NCBI RefSeq assembly: GCF_003967355.1
Contig: NZ_BIFH01000029.1
Location: forward strand, 124,001 to 188,000
DNA length: 64,000 nt
Direction: 5' to 3'
Source of the DNA: Embleya hyalina
Lineage (GTDB): Bacteria > Actinomycetota > Actinomycetes > Streptomycetales > Streptomycetaceae
Shown: piece after piece, positions 17,998 through 26,556 of the stretch
Layout of the letters: every line of letters starts with the position of its first letter
How positions within the stretch are numbered: position 1 is the stretch's first letter
Notes under the pieces: generated by a model
Told to the model about the DNA's origin: nothing
Databases searched by the model: none
The model's input: the letters and a program-made list of their open reading frames with translations, nothing else
Position numbers and translations under genes: made by a program

Positions 17998-18314
17998 GGT
18001 GTGCCTCCTGGCATGCTGACGGTCGGGGACGCGCAGTCGGGCGGGTAGGCCCGGGCAGTGCCGGCGAGGGGTGGGATCCGGTGGGATTCGCGGCCTCGTC
18101 GACGGGTTCAACTCTTCCGATTCGCGGGCCGGCCGGCGTCCGGCCGGGGGATGCACCGGGCCTGCTGCGCCGGCAGGTCGAAGGGCGGGTCGACCGGTGC
18201 TTTCCTGCTCCCTGGGAAGCAGTCCACGGGGCTTGATCTGCTCCCTCGGGAGCATCCGACAAGCCCACGCTCAGCCGACGCGCGGCGCCCCCGACTCCCC
18301 CTACCGTTGATCAC
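17998..18314. other. Divergent control region between membrane protein and kinase genes
   Basis: No gene is supported here. The stretch carries two closely related palindromic elements (18205-18222 and 18238-18255, described separately) and serves the plus-strand kinase/regulator and the minus-strand DUF2269/ABC genes. Confidence 0.5.
18205..18255. promoter_or_regulatory. Pair of palindromic elements 33 bp apart
   Basis: CTGCTCCCTGGGAAGCAG (18205-18222) and CTGCTCCCTCGGGAGCAT (18238-18255) are near-identical imperfect palindromes with 33-base periodicity, three helical turns. They lie 60-110 bases before the kinase start at 18315 and 180-260 bases before the divergent membrane protein start. 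They are candidate binding sites for the adjacent NarL-type regulator. Confidence 0.5.
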
Positions 18315-19700
18315 ATGACGAGCCCCTCGAACCTCTCGCCCCGGCACCCGGGCTCCCGCCCCGGGCCGCCGTGGCTGCGCGCTTCCGGTCCCGGGGCGCG
18401 CTGGCTCGCACACGCCCTGCGCCCGATCCCCCGCGCGGTGCGCGACGTCGCGCTCGCGCTGCTGGTCTGTGCGATCCAGGTGGTCACGATGGTGTTCGCG
18501 GCCCGGCACCAGTCGGACGCTCCCCGGGGCCTGGACGTGTGGGGCGTGCTGTTGATCGCGCTCGGTCCGTTGGCGCTGATCGTGCGCCGGCGGTATCCGG
18601 CCGGTGTACTCCTGGTGGCGGTCGGCGCGGGGCTGCTCTACACGATGCTCGACTATCCGCGCGGGCCGCTCTTCCTCGCGATGATCATCGCGCTGTGGAG
18701 CGCCTTCGCCGCCGGCCTGCGCCTGTTGGCGTATGTGGTGCTCGCGGTGGGCTACACGAGCTTCGTCTGGATCTCCCCGCTGGTGACCGCCGAGTCGATA
18801 CCCGCCCCGGGCCTCGCGCTGGGTCTCGCCGCGTGGATGCTGGTGCTCGCGGGCATCGGCGAGGTGGTGCGACTGCGCCGCGCCTACCTCGCCGCCGAGG
18901 AACAGCGGGCCCGGGTGCAGTCGCTCGGGTTGGCCGAGGCCGAGCGCCGCCGGGCGGGTGACGAACGGCTGCGGATCGCCCGTGAGTTGCACGACGTGCT
19001 GGCCCACCACATCTCGTTGATGAACGTACAGGCGTCGGTGGGCCTGGAGTTGATGGACTCGTCCCCGGAGCAGGCGCGCGAGGCGCTGACGGCGGTCAAG
19101 TACGCCAGCCGCGAGGCGCTGGGCGAACTGCGCTCGGTGCTGGAGATCCTCAAGGGCGACGCGGTGGACCGTTCGGGCCCCGACGGCGCCCCGCGCGCGC
19201 CCACCGCGGGGCTGGACCTGCTCGACGAGCTGGTCGCGCGCACCTCGGCCGGCGGCCTGACCGTGCGGGTCGAGCGCGCCGGCACCGCCCGGCCGTTGAT
19301 CGCGGCGGTGGATCTCGCCGCGTACCGGATCGTCCAGGAGGCGCTGACCAACACGTTGCGGCACGCCGCGGCGAGCGAGGCGGTGGTGCGGGTCGCCTAT
19401 GGGAAGTCCGGCCTGGATCTGACCATCCGGGACAACGGCCGGGGCGCCGCCGGAGCGCCGCGGCCGGCCGACGACGACGCGCTGACCTCCGGTGGCAACG
19501 GTCTGCACGGCATGCGCCAGCGGGCCGCCGCGCTCGGCGGGCGCTGTGTGGCCGGGCCGGTGCCGGGGCGCGGCTTCCACGTGCAGGCGCACCTCCCCTA
19601 CGGTGAGCGCGCCGACGGGCATGATGGCGACGCGGATTCGCCGGTCGAGTCGGCGGCGACCGCCGGCGATCCGGCGCAGCCCGACGAGGGGGACGCATGA
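18315..19700 (+). CDS. NarL-type sensor histidine kinase
   Basis: A 461-residue kinase. The N-terminal half holds five or six membrane helices (VALALLVCAIQVVTMVFAA through LALGLAAWMLVLAGIGEVV). A helical linker leads to HisKA_3, with the phospho-acceptor His in RIARELHDVLAHHISLM, and a HATPase_c domain (QEALTNTLRHA, IRDNGRGAAG, GGNGLHGMRQRAAALGG). The C-terminal tail is acidic. The ATG is weakly preceded by a ribosome site. The stop overlaps the response regulator start (ATGA). It is flanked on both sides by FtsX-type ABC modules, which such kinases commonly control in Gram-positive bacteria; the link here is by position only. Confidence 0.9.
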   Translation: MTSPSNLSPRHPGSRPGPPWLRASGPGARWLAHALRPIPRAVRDVALALLVCAIQVVTMVFAARHQSDAPRGLDVWGVLLIALGPLALIVRRRYPAGVLLVAVGAGLLYTMLDYPRGPLFLAMIIALWSAFAAGLRLLAYVVLAVGYTSFVWISPLVTAESIPAPGLALGLAAWMLVLAGIGEVVRLRRAYLAAEEQRARVQSLGLAEAERRRAGDERLRIARELHDVLAHHISLMNVQASVGLELMDSSPEQAREALTAVKYASREALGELRSVLEILKGDAVDRSGPDGAPRAPTAGLDLLDELVARTSAGGLTVRVERAGTARPLIAAVDLAAYRIVQEALTNTLRHAAASEAVVRVAYGKSGLDLTIRDNGRGAAGAPRPADDDALTSGGNGLHGMRQRAAALGGRCVAGPVPGRGFHVQAHLPYGERADGHDGDADSPVESAATAGDPAQPDEGDA

Positions 19701-20371
19701 TCAGGTTGGTGCTGGCCGACGACCAGGCGCTGGTGCGCGCGGGCTTTCGGGCCCTGCTGTCCGCACAGCCCGACATGGAGGTCGTCGGTGAGGCGGGCGA
19801 GGGCGGCGAGGCGCTGCGGCTCACGCGCGAACTGCGCCCCGACGTGGTGCTGATGGACATCCGCATGCCGGGCATGGACGGCTTGGAGGCGGCCCGGCTG
19901 ATCGCGGCGGATCCGGCGCTCACCGCCGTGCGGGTGGTCATCCTGACCACGTTCGACCTCGACGAGTACGTCTTCGAGGCGCTGCGCAACGGCGCGAGCG
20001 GCTTCCTGGTCAAGGACACCGAACCGGCCGAACTGCTGCGCGGGGTCCGGGTGGTCTCGGCGGGCGACGCGCTGCTGTCGCCGAACGTGACCCGCCGGCT
20101 GATCGAGGAGTACGCGGCCGGCGCGCTGCGTCCGACCGCCGCACCGGTGGCCGAACTCGCCCTGCTGACCGATCGGGAGCGGGAGATCGTCACCCTGGTC
20201 GGCCGCGGCCTGTCCAACGACGAGATCGCCGAACACCTGGTCCTCAGTCCCCTCACCGCGAAAACCCACGTGAGCCGGGCCATGACCAAACTGTCCGTCC
20301 GCGACAGGGCCCAACTCGTGGTCTTCGCCTACGAAACCGCCCTGGTGACCCCGGGCCACACCACCCCCTGA
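19697..20371 (+). CDS. NarL/FixJ-family response regulator
   Basis: A 224-residue regulator. The receiver domain has acidic residues ADDQ (7-10), phospho-acceptor Asp54 in DVVLMDIRMPGMDG and Lys in GFLVKDTEPAELL. The LuxR-type helix-turn-helix reads LTDREREIVTLVGRGLSNDEI and LSPLTAKTHVSRAMTKL. It is translationally coupled to its kinase by an ATGA overlap. Targets probably include the neighbouring ABC transporter genes and its own promoter, where two matching palindromes occur. Confidence 0.92.
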   Translation: MIRLVLADDQALVRAGFRALLSAQPDMEVVGEAGEGGEALRLTRELRPDVVLMDIRMPGMDGLEAARLIAADPALTAVRVVILTTFDLDEYVFEALRNGASGFLVKDTEPAELLRGVRVVSAGDALLSPNVTRRLIEEYAAGALRPTAAPVAELALLTDREREIVTLVGRGLSNDEIAEHLVLSPLTAKTHVSRAMTKLSVRDRAQLVVFAYETALVTPGHTTP

Positions 20372-20487
20372 ACCCCGGCCCGCCCACCCGCCCGCGCCGG
20401 CGTCGCGCGCCTGTGGCGCCCTGCCTGCCGGCCGTCGGTCCGGTCGGCGGGTGTCGCCGGGTGTCGGGTGGGTGGGGTGGGGACACG

Positions 20488-20535
20488 CCCGAAGGGCGAG
20501 GTGGGGGCTCGTGGCCGCCGCCTCGCCCTTTCGGG
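20488..20535. terminator. Bidirectional terminator hairpin
   Basis: CCCGAAGGGCGAGG (20488-20501) pairs with CCTCGCCCTTTCGGG (20521-20535), with a single bulged base, across a 19-base loop. It lies between the convergent response regulator and FtsX permease genes. Confidence 0.75.
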
Positions 20536-20547
20536 GCTTCGGGTGGG

Positions 20548-23094
20548 TTATTCCTTTGCGCCCACCGCGTCGATCGGGGTGACTCGGAGCAGTCGGCGCG
20601 TGACCGGGGCCACGGTCAGGGGGGCCAGGAGCAGGGCCGCCGCGCTGATCGCCAGGCACAGCGGGAGCGGGACGTAGGGGGTCGCGGTGTCGAACGCGCC
20701 CTTGTTGAACGGCACCAGGCTGGCCAGTGCCACCGACAGGCCCAGGCCCAGGCCGATCACCCCGACCAGGATCGCCTCACGCCGGATCACCGCACGGACC
20801 TGCCCGTGGGTGCTGCCGATCATCCGCATCAGGCCCAGTTCCCGGCTCCGGGCCACCGTGGTGACCACCATCGTGTTGATCGCGGCGATCGTCGCGAACC
20901 CCGCGAGAATGACCAACATGATGTAGTTCAGCCACTTGTTCGCCTCGCGGTCCTTGTCCACCCGGGCCGCGTAGCCCGCCCGGTCGTCGACCGACGTCCC
21001 CGGGTGTTGCCGGACCAGCCCGGTCAGCGCCGCGTCCGCGGCCCGCACGTCGGCGCCGGGGGCGAACCGCACCAGGAGCCGCGCGTCCCACGGCGTCTCC
21101 ACGTGCCGCTCCACCGCGGCGCGCGGCAGGGTCGCCGCGGCGGTGCCCATGCCCCGGTCGTAGATCGCCACCAGGACCGGCTTGATCGGCGTACCGTCGC
21201 CGAGCCACAACGACACCGGCCTGCCCACCTTGCCGTGCAGCGCCGACGCCAACTGCCGGTCCAACGCGATGGCCCCGCCCTCGGGTTGCGGCGCACCGGC
21301 CCGGAGCGCGTCGGTGCTGCCCTCGCGTACCCCGAGGTCCAGGGTGGTCGCCAGGTCCCGCGTGGTGCCGCCGACGCCCTGGGCGCTCTCCTTCTGGAGG
21401 CCGCCGTCGCGCACGACCACCACGGAGGTGTTCAGCACCGACGTCACCGACGCGACTCCGGGAGCGGCGGCCACCCGCTGGGTGGTCTGCGGCACGAAGC
21501 CCGGCCCGGCCAGGACCCGATCGGCGGTGACCGCGTCCCGGGACTGCACGCTCGCGTGGTGGTCCTCCGCCGCGAACATGAAGGTGAGCGTGGCCGCGAA
21601 GGCGACGGCCAGCGCGATCGGGGTGATCGCCGACGCCAGACGCCGCGAGTTGGCCCGGGCGTTGTCGAACGCGAGTTGCCCCATGGTGCCGAACCGGCTG
21701 CCGATCCAGCCGATCATCGAGACCAGTACGTGCGCCAGGATCGGCCCGAGCAGCCCGATCGCGATCATGAACAGCATGATCACGCCGCCCGACGCGCCGA
21801 CCGCCTGCTCACCGGTCGCGTGCAGCGCGAACCGGGTCACCGCGATCGCGCCGCCGAGCGTGCCGAGTCCGAGCAGCAGCCGGAACCAGCCGACGAACAC
21901 CCGCTCCGAGGCCGCGTCGCCCAGCGCCTCGGTCGGCTTGATCTTCGCGCTGCGTCGGGCCGCGAGCAGTCCCGCGCCCAGCGCGGTCACCGCGCCCGCC
22001 CCGATCGCCACCACCATCGGGATCCAGCCCACCGACACCGTGACGCCGTGCGCGATCAGGCCCCGGCCGTCCATCGCGCCGAACCACCAGCGGGCGAGGA
22101 GCGCGCCGGGCAGCACCCCGACCGCGCCCGCCACGAGTGCCACCAGGCCGGTCTCGGTGGCGATCATCCGGCGGATCTGCCACGGCGTGGCCCCGACCGC
22201 GCGCAGCAGCGCGATGTCGCGCCGCCGCTGACCCACCGACAGCGCGGTGGCCCCGGCGACCACGAAGACCGCCACCAGGAGCACGATGCCGCCGAGGGTG
22301 CCGCCGATCGAGGTCAGCATCTCCTGGGTGTCGCCGAACTCGATGTACTCGGCCGCGCCGCGGCCGTCCCCCGTGGACACCTTGACGTCGGTGCCGGCCA
22401 TCGCGGCACGGACGTCGCGGGCCACCGTGCCCGGGTCCGCGCCGGCGGCCGTCAGTACGCCGATCGCGGTGACCGAGCCGGGATGCCCGGCCAGCCGCTG
22501 TGCGTCCGCGTCGGACACGTACAGGTGCGCGCCCCGACCCGGCACCACCGCGCTCACCCGCAGCGCGACCTCGCCGCCGGGCGTGGTCAGCGACACGGTG
22601 TCGCCGACCTTGGGGGCGCCACCGGCCACGCCGGCCGCCGCGTTCGTCAGCACGACCTGCCCGGCCCCCGGCGCGGTGCCCGCGCGGGTCCCGGCCAGCG
22701 CCGCCGAGGACCAGCCGTGCCCGTCCACCACGGCGCGCCCCGTCTGCGCCGGGAAGGTCACGTCGGGGATCACCGCGCGCACCCCCGGCACCGCGGCGAT
22801 CCGACCGGCGAGCCCGGCGTCGATCCGGGTGCGCTCGGGCAGCGGCGCGGACTCGGTGTACTTGCCCTCGCCCTTGCCGAGTTGTTTGTGCACCTTGGCG
22901 GGACCGGTGACCAGGACCGGCGTGTCGGCGTACCGCTCGGGTGTGGAGTGCGCGCGGACCCCGCTCTCCAGGAGCACGCCGCACATGGTGACCAGCATCG
23001 CGGCGAAGACCAGCGCCACGAAGGAGCCCGCGAAGGACGCGGGCCGAAAACGCACGGAGGTGCGGGCGAGACCGTTGGGGCGAAGCAGCGACAT
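20548..23094 (-). CDS. FtsX-like ABC transporter permease
   Basis: An 848-residue permease of the MacB/FtsX type with ten predicted membrane helices. The first is SFAGSFVALVFAAMLVTMCG, then a MacB-like extracytoplasmic domain, an FtsX domain (GGIVLLVAVFVVAGATALSVGQRRRDIALLRAVGAT), a central pair (GGVIMLFMIAIGLLGPILAHVLV), a second extracytoplasmic region, and a C-terminal FtsX domain (FATIAAINTMVVTTVARSRELGLMRMIGST). Its ATG is 2 bases after the ATPase stop. Although related in design to the permease at 13985-16525, the proteins differ clearly, so these are two separate modules. Confidence 0.9.
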   Translation of the reverse strand: MSLLRPNGLARTSVRFRPASFAGSFVALVFAAMLVTMCGVLLESGVRAHSTPERYADTPVLVTGPAKVHKQLGKGEGKYTESAPLPERTRIDAGLAGRIAAVPGVRAVIPDVTFPAQTGRAVVDGHGWSSAALAGTRAGTAPGAGQVVLTNAAAGVAGGAPKVGDTVSLTTPGGEVALRVSAVVPGRGAHLYVSDADAQRLAGHPGSVTAIGVLTAAGADPGTVARDVRAAMAGTDVKVSTGDGRGAAEYIEFGDTQEMLTSIGGTLGGIVLLVAVFVVAGATALSVGQRRRDIALLRAVGATPWQIRRMIATETGLVALVAGAVGVLPGALLARWWFGAMDGRGLIAHGVTVSVGWIPMVVAIGAGAVTALGAGLLAARRSAKIKPTEALGDAASERVFVGWFRLLLGLGTLGGAIAVTRFALHATGEQAVGASGGVIMLFMIAIGLLGPILAHVLVSMIGWIGSRFGTMGQLAFDNARANSRRLASAITPIALAVAFAATLTFMFAAEDHHASVQSRDAVTADRVLAGPGFVPQTTQRVAAAPGVASVTSVLNTSVVVVRDGGLQKESAQGVGGTTRDLATTLDLGVREGSTDALRAGAPQPEGGAIALDRQLASALHGKVGRPVSLWLGDGTPIKPVLVAIYDRGMGTAAATLPRAAVERHVETPWDARLLVRFAPGADVRAADAALTGLVRQHPGTSVDDRAGYAARVDKDREANKWLNYIMLVILAGFATIAAINTMVVTTVARSRELGLMRMIGSTHGQVRAVIRREAILVGVIGLGLGLSVALASLVPFNKGAFDTATPYVPLPLCLAISAAALLLAPLTVAPVTRRLLRVTPIDAVGAKE

Positions 23095-23096
23095 GA

Positions 23097-23972
23097 TCAG
23101 GCCGCCTGTCGCTGCCGCGTGTTGCCCTGGGACAGGTCGACCATCCGGGCCGCGATCGCCTCGGGGGTGGGCCGGTACAGCTCTCCGGCGAGGTTGCCCT
23201 CGGCCAGGAAGACCACCCGGTCCGCGTAGGAGGCGGCGACCGGGTCGTGGGTGACCATCACGACGGTGGCGCCGGTGTCGTCGACGGCCCGACGCAGCAG
23301 CGCCAGCACCTCGGCGGCGGTGGTGGTGTCCAGCGCGCCGGTCGGCTCGTCGGCGAACAGCACGTCGGGCCGGGTGACCAGCGCCCGGGCGATCGCGACG
23401 CGCTGCTGCTGGCCGCCGGACAACTGCGCGGGCCGCCGCCGGGTGTGCCGGTCCAGGCCGACCATCGCCAACACCTCGGCGGCCCGACCGCGTTCCGGCC
23501 GCTGCCCCGCGAGCCGCAGCGGGAGCAGTACGTTCTTCTCCACGGTCAGCGACGGCAGCAGGTTGAACGCCTGGAACACGAAGCCGAGCCGGGTCCGGCG
23601 CAGCCGGGTGAGCTGGTTCTCCTTCATCGCGGTCAGGTCGTCGGCGCCGAGCAGCACCCGCCCGGCGTCCGGCCGGTCCAGGCCGGCGGCGCAGTGCAGA
23701 AAGGTGCTCTTCCCGGATCCGGACGGACCCATGACCGCGGTGAAGGTGGCTCGGGGGATGACCAGATCGATGCCGCGCAGTGCGTGGACGGCGGAACTGC
23801 CGCGCCCGTAGGCCTTGGCCACCGCCTCCAGCCGCACCGCGCAATCCGCCGGCACGGGCGGCCCCACCGGCATGGGCGACCCGCCGCCCGTCGACACGGG
23901 CGACCCGTGCTGCGGGGGGTACTCGGCGTCCCGCTTCGTCCGCCGAGTCCCACGACCGCCTCGCCCGAACAT
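23097..23972 (-). CDS. ABC transporter ATP-binding protein (MacB/LolD type)
   Basis: A 291-residue ATPase with an extra N-terminal extension of about 45 residues rich in Gly/Pro/Arg before the fold begins at AVRLEAVAKAYGRG. Walker [10 protein letters not shown], signature [15 protein letters not shown], Walker B VLFADEPTGALD and H-loop [14 protein letters not shown] are intact. GGGAGGCAGC precedes the ATG. A later ATG inside the extension (MPVGPPVPADCAVRLE) is a possible alternative start. It is paired with the FtsX permease 2 bases downstream. Confidence 0.92.
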   Translation of the reverse strand: MFGRGGRGTRRTKRDAEYPPQHGSPVSTGGGSPMPVGPPVPADCAVRLEAVAKAYGRGSSAVHALRGIDLVIPRATFTAVMGPSGSGKSTFLHCAAGLDRPDAGRVLLGADDLTAMKENQLTRLRRTRLGFVFQAFNLLPSLTVEKNVLLPLRLAGQRPERGRAAEVLAMVGLDRHTRRRPAQLSGGQQQRVAIARALVTRPDVLFADEPTGALDTTTAAEVLALLRRAVDDTGATVVMVTHDPVAASYADRVVFLAEGNLAGELYRPTPEAIAARMVDLSQGNTRQRQAA

Positions 23973-24126
23973 GCTGCCTCCCGTGTCCTGTACCGCTGCC
24001 CGATACCGCTGTCGAAACCAACGTGTTCGAAGCTACGGATCGTGGGGGGTCGGGCACGATGGGGCGGCCACGCGAATCGGGGGTGGGGTCAGCACCACCT
24101 CCGAGGTTCGGTACGAGGCGTGTCGG

Positions 24127-25608
24127 TCAGGCGACGGGGCGGGCGCCCGGCTTGGCCCGGCGGGGCACCACGAAGGTGACGCCGAGTGCGATGATCGCCG
24201 CGACGGCGGCGCAGACGAAGGTCAGCACGAAGCCGCGTTCGGCGGGCAGCCCGCCCGGGCCGGGGTTGGCGGTGAGCAGCGTGGTGGAGATCGCGCTGGC
24301 GCAGGACATGCCGACGGTGCGGGCGATGGTGTTGATGCCGGTGGCGATGCCGGTCTGCTCGACCGGCACGGCACCGACGATCAGGTTGGCCATCGCCGAC
24401 ATGGCGAGCCCGATGCCGATGCCGAACACGAACATCGCCACCAGGATGTGCCACCCGCGGGTGTGCAGCGTCGCCAGGAAGACGAACCCGGCGGCCATCA
24501 GCACACACCCGGCGACCATCGCGAGCCTCGACCCGAAGCGCTTGTCGATCACGCCCGCCATCGGCCCGATCAGCAACATCGCGAACGCCTGCGGCAGCAC
24601 GTACAGCCCGGACACGGTCACGGTCGTGCCGAAGCCGTATCCGGTGCTCTCCGGCATCTGCAGGAAGCGCGGTACCAGGAGCATCCCCGCCATCATCGAG
24701 AAGCCGACGAGCAGTCCGCCGAGGTTGGTCGCCCACACCCCGCGCAGCCGCATCACCCGCATGTCCACGAGCGGTTCCGCGGCGCGCGACTCGGCGAACA
24801 CCCACAGCGCGAGGAAGACGAATCCGGCCACGAACAGCCCGACCGTGTTCACCGAACCCCAGCCCCACGACTCGCCCTTGCTCAGCGCGAGCATCACGCC
24901 GACCAGACCGAGCGACATCAGCGCGCCGCCGAGCCAGTGGATTCTCGCCTTGACCCGGATCGGCGATTCGGGGATCAGGAACCACGACGCGACCGCGGTG
25001 ACCAGGCAGGTGACCATCGGGATCCAGAACAGCCAGTGGTAGGACAGGTGGTCCATGATCGGCCCGGTCACCACGATGCCTATGCCGCCGCCGATGCCCA
25101 TGATCGCCGACATCAGCCCGATCGCACCGGCCCGGCGCTCCGGCGGGAACTCGTCGCGCACGATGCCGAAGGACAGCGGGAAGACCGCGCCGCCGAAGCC
25201 CTGGATCACCCGACCGATGATCATCAGCCCGACGGAGTCGGCGAGCGCACAGACCAGCGAGCCGACCGCGAGCATCCCGATGGTGAACACGAACAGGCGC
25301 TTCTTGCCGTACATGTCGCCGAGCCGCCCGAGGATGGGCGTGGTCACCGACGCACACAGCAGGTAGCCGGTCATCAGCCACGAGGTCGCGTCCGCGCTCG
25401 CGCCGATCTCGGTCTGGATCTGCGGCAGGGCCGGCGCCAGCATCGACTGGAGCAGCGAGTAGGTGAGCGCGCCCATGATCAGGACGAGCAGGACGAACCC
25501 GGTCCGGTTCATCCCCCCTCGGTCGGCGCCGGGGGCGTCGGAGGCGGTCGGGGTTCCGGGGGCGGTGGGCGGGACAGTGGCGGTCGGCGCCTGCTGCGCG
25601 CTCTTCAA
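24127..25608 (-). CDS. MFS drug transporter, DHA2 (14-TM) type
   Basis: A major facilitator of about 493 residues with 14 predicted helices. Motif A is GRLGDMYGKKRLFV, and motif C-like GIGGGIGIVVTGPIMDH marks an antiporter of the DHA2/EmrB group. The final helix region AAVAAIIALGVTFVV is followed by a short basic tail. The TTG at 25608 is preferred because AAGGA precedes it by 7 bases; an ATG nine codons upstream (25635) lacks a ribosome site. It probably exports hydrophobic compounds by proton antiport. No regulator is adjacent. Confidence 0.9.
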   Translation of the reverse strand: MKSAQQAPTATVPPTAPGTPTASDAPGADRGGMNRTGFVLLVLIMGALTYSLLQSMLAPALPQIQTEIGASADATSWLMTGYLLCASVTTPILGRLGDMYGKKRLFVFTIGMLAVGSLVCALADSVGLMIIGRVIQGFGGAVFPLSFGIVRDEFPPERRAGAIGLMSAIMGIGGGIGIVVTGPIMDHLSYHWLFWIPMVTCLVTAVASWFLIPESPIRVKARIHWLGGALMSLGLVGVMLALSKGESWGWGSVNTVGLFVAGFVFLALWVFAESRAAEPLVDMRVMRLRGVWATNLGGLLVGFSMMAGMLLVPRFLQMPESTGYGFGTTVTVSGLYVLPQAFAMLLIGPMAGVIDKRFGSRLAMVAGCVLMAAGFVFLATLHTRGWHILVAMFVFGIGIGLAMSAMANLIVGAVPVEQTGIATGINTIARTVGMSCASAISTTLLTANPGPGGLPAERGFVLTFVCAAVAAIIALGVTFVVPRRAKPGARPVA

Positions 25609-25831
25609 GGCTGGTTCCTTACATGTACGGGACACCGACTGGATCGCACGGCGGCTCGCGACGGGGATTCTTGGTTGGGTGTATCAACCGACTGTATGCG
25701 GCCGACCCGACATGGAGTCACCGGGAAAAGGGGCCAGGGGGTAAATTCCCCGTAAGTATTTACCGCTCGAAGCGCCGAAATCAGCCAAATAATGGGCAAA
25801 ACTCAGCACGGGGTCGTATGCCAAGATCGAT

Positions 25832-25846
25832 CTGACGCATCGTCAC
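25832..25846 (+). promoter_or_regulatory. TGACG-N3-CGTCA operator, site A (cupin gene)
   Basis: CTGACGCATCGTCAC lies 19 bases before the GTG of the cupin gene. The core TGACG-CAT-CGTCA is a perfect inverted repeat and recurs at three other promoters in the window at nearly the same distance from the start codon. Confidence 0.65.
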
Positions 25847-25865
25847 CTTCTGGGAGGGCAACCCC

Positions 25866-26360
25866 GTGACGGATCGAGAACCGGAACTGCGCATCACCCA
25901 CATCTCCGAGACCCCGTGGCACGAGGTCAAGGCCCAGTCGCACGGCGGACGGCGCACGTCGGTCTGGGAGAAATTCCTGGAGTGGTCCCCCGAGCGCCTG
26001 GTCATCTACGCCCGCTACGACGCCGGCGTCGTGGTCGAACGCCACGGCCACATGTCCGAGCACTACGTCTTCGTACTGGCGGGCGAGGTCCTGATCGGCG
26101 ACCGCCCCTGCCCGACCGGCACCCACATCACGCTCGAACAGGGCGCCGCGTTCGGCCCGTTGATCGCCGGCCCCGAGGGCGCGACGTTGTACGAGATCAT
26201 GTGCGGCGACCCGAGGGCGGTCCCCGACGACCGCGAGGGCTTCGAACGCCTGTGCGCCGAACGCGACATCACCCCCCTGCCCAATCCCCCGGTCCCGTGG
26301 CCCGACTGGCTCGCCGCCCGGACGGACGGCAACCCGGCGGCGGAGGGCACGGCGACGTAG
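25866..26360 (+). CDS. Cupin-domain protein
   Basis: A 164-residue protein with a single cupin fold. Metal-binding cupin motif 1 is HGHMSEHYVFVLAGEVLIG, containing the H-x-H...E/H pattern, and motif 2 is around GTHITLEQGAAFGPLIAGPEG. The C-terminal about 45 residues are proline-rich without a known domain. GGGAGGG precedes the GTG. Such small cupins can be dioxygenases, isomerases or binding proteins; the sequence does not decide. Its promoter carries the TGACG-N3-CGTCA palindrome shared with three other genes here. Confidence 0.8.
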   Translation: MTDREPELRITHISETPWHEVKAQSHGGRRTSVWEKFLEWSPERLVIYARYDAGVVVERHGHMSEHYVFVLAGEVLIGDRPCPTGTHITLEQGAAFGPLIAGPEGATLYEIMCGDPRAVPDDREGFERLCAERDITPLPNPPVPWPDWLAARTDGNPAAEGTAT

Positions 26361-26556
26361 GCGCCACCATCCGGCACGCGCCTCGGTGGGCCGGACGGCG
26401 GGCCGCACGGCCCACACTTCGACAGGCCACACGGCGATCCACCTCGCCGAGTGGCCCGCCCACACGCCATCCGGTCGGGCGGGTCGGGCAAAAATCAGGC
26501 CACTCGACTCTCATTGGCCCTGTCCCGACGATCCGCTCGCCGCCTAGCCTCGACAC

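Noticed and set aside
17979-18318. Short plus-strand ORFs in the divergent region before the kinase
   Set aside because: No ribosome sites or domains; they overlap the palindromic elements and GTG start of the membrane protein.
20413-23229. 938-codon plus-strand open frame antisense to the FtsX permease
   Set aside because: Translation is His/Gln/Arg/Gly-rich low complexity with no domain; the minus strand encodes a complete permease with membrane helices.
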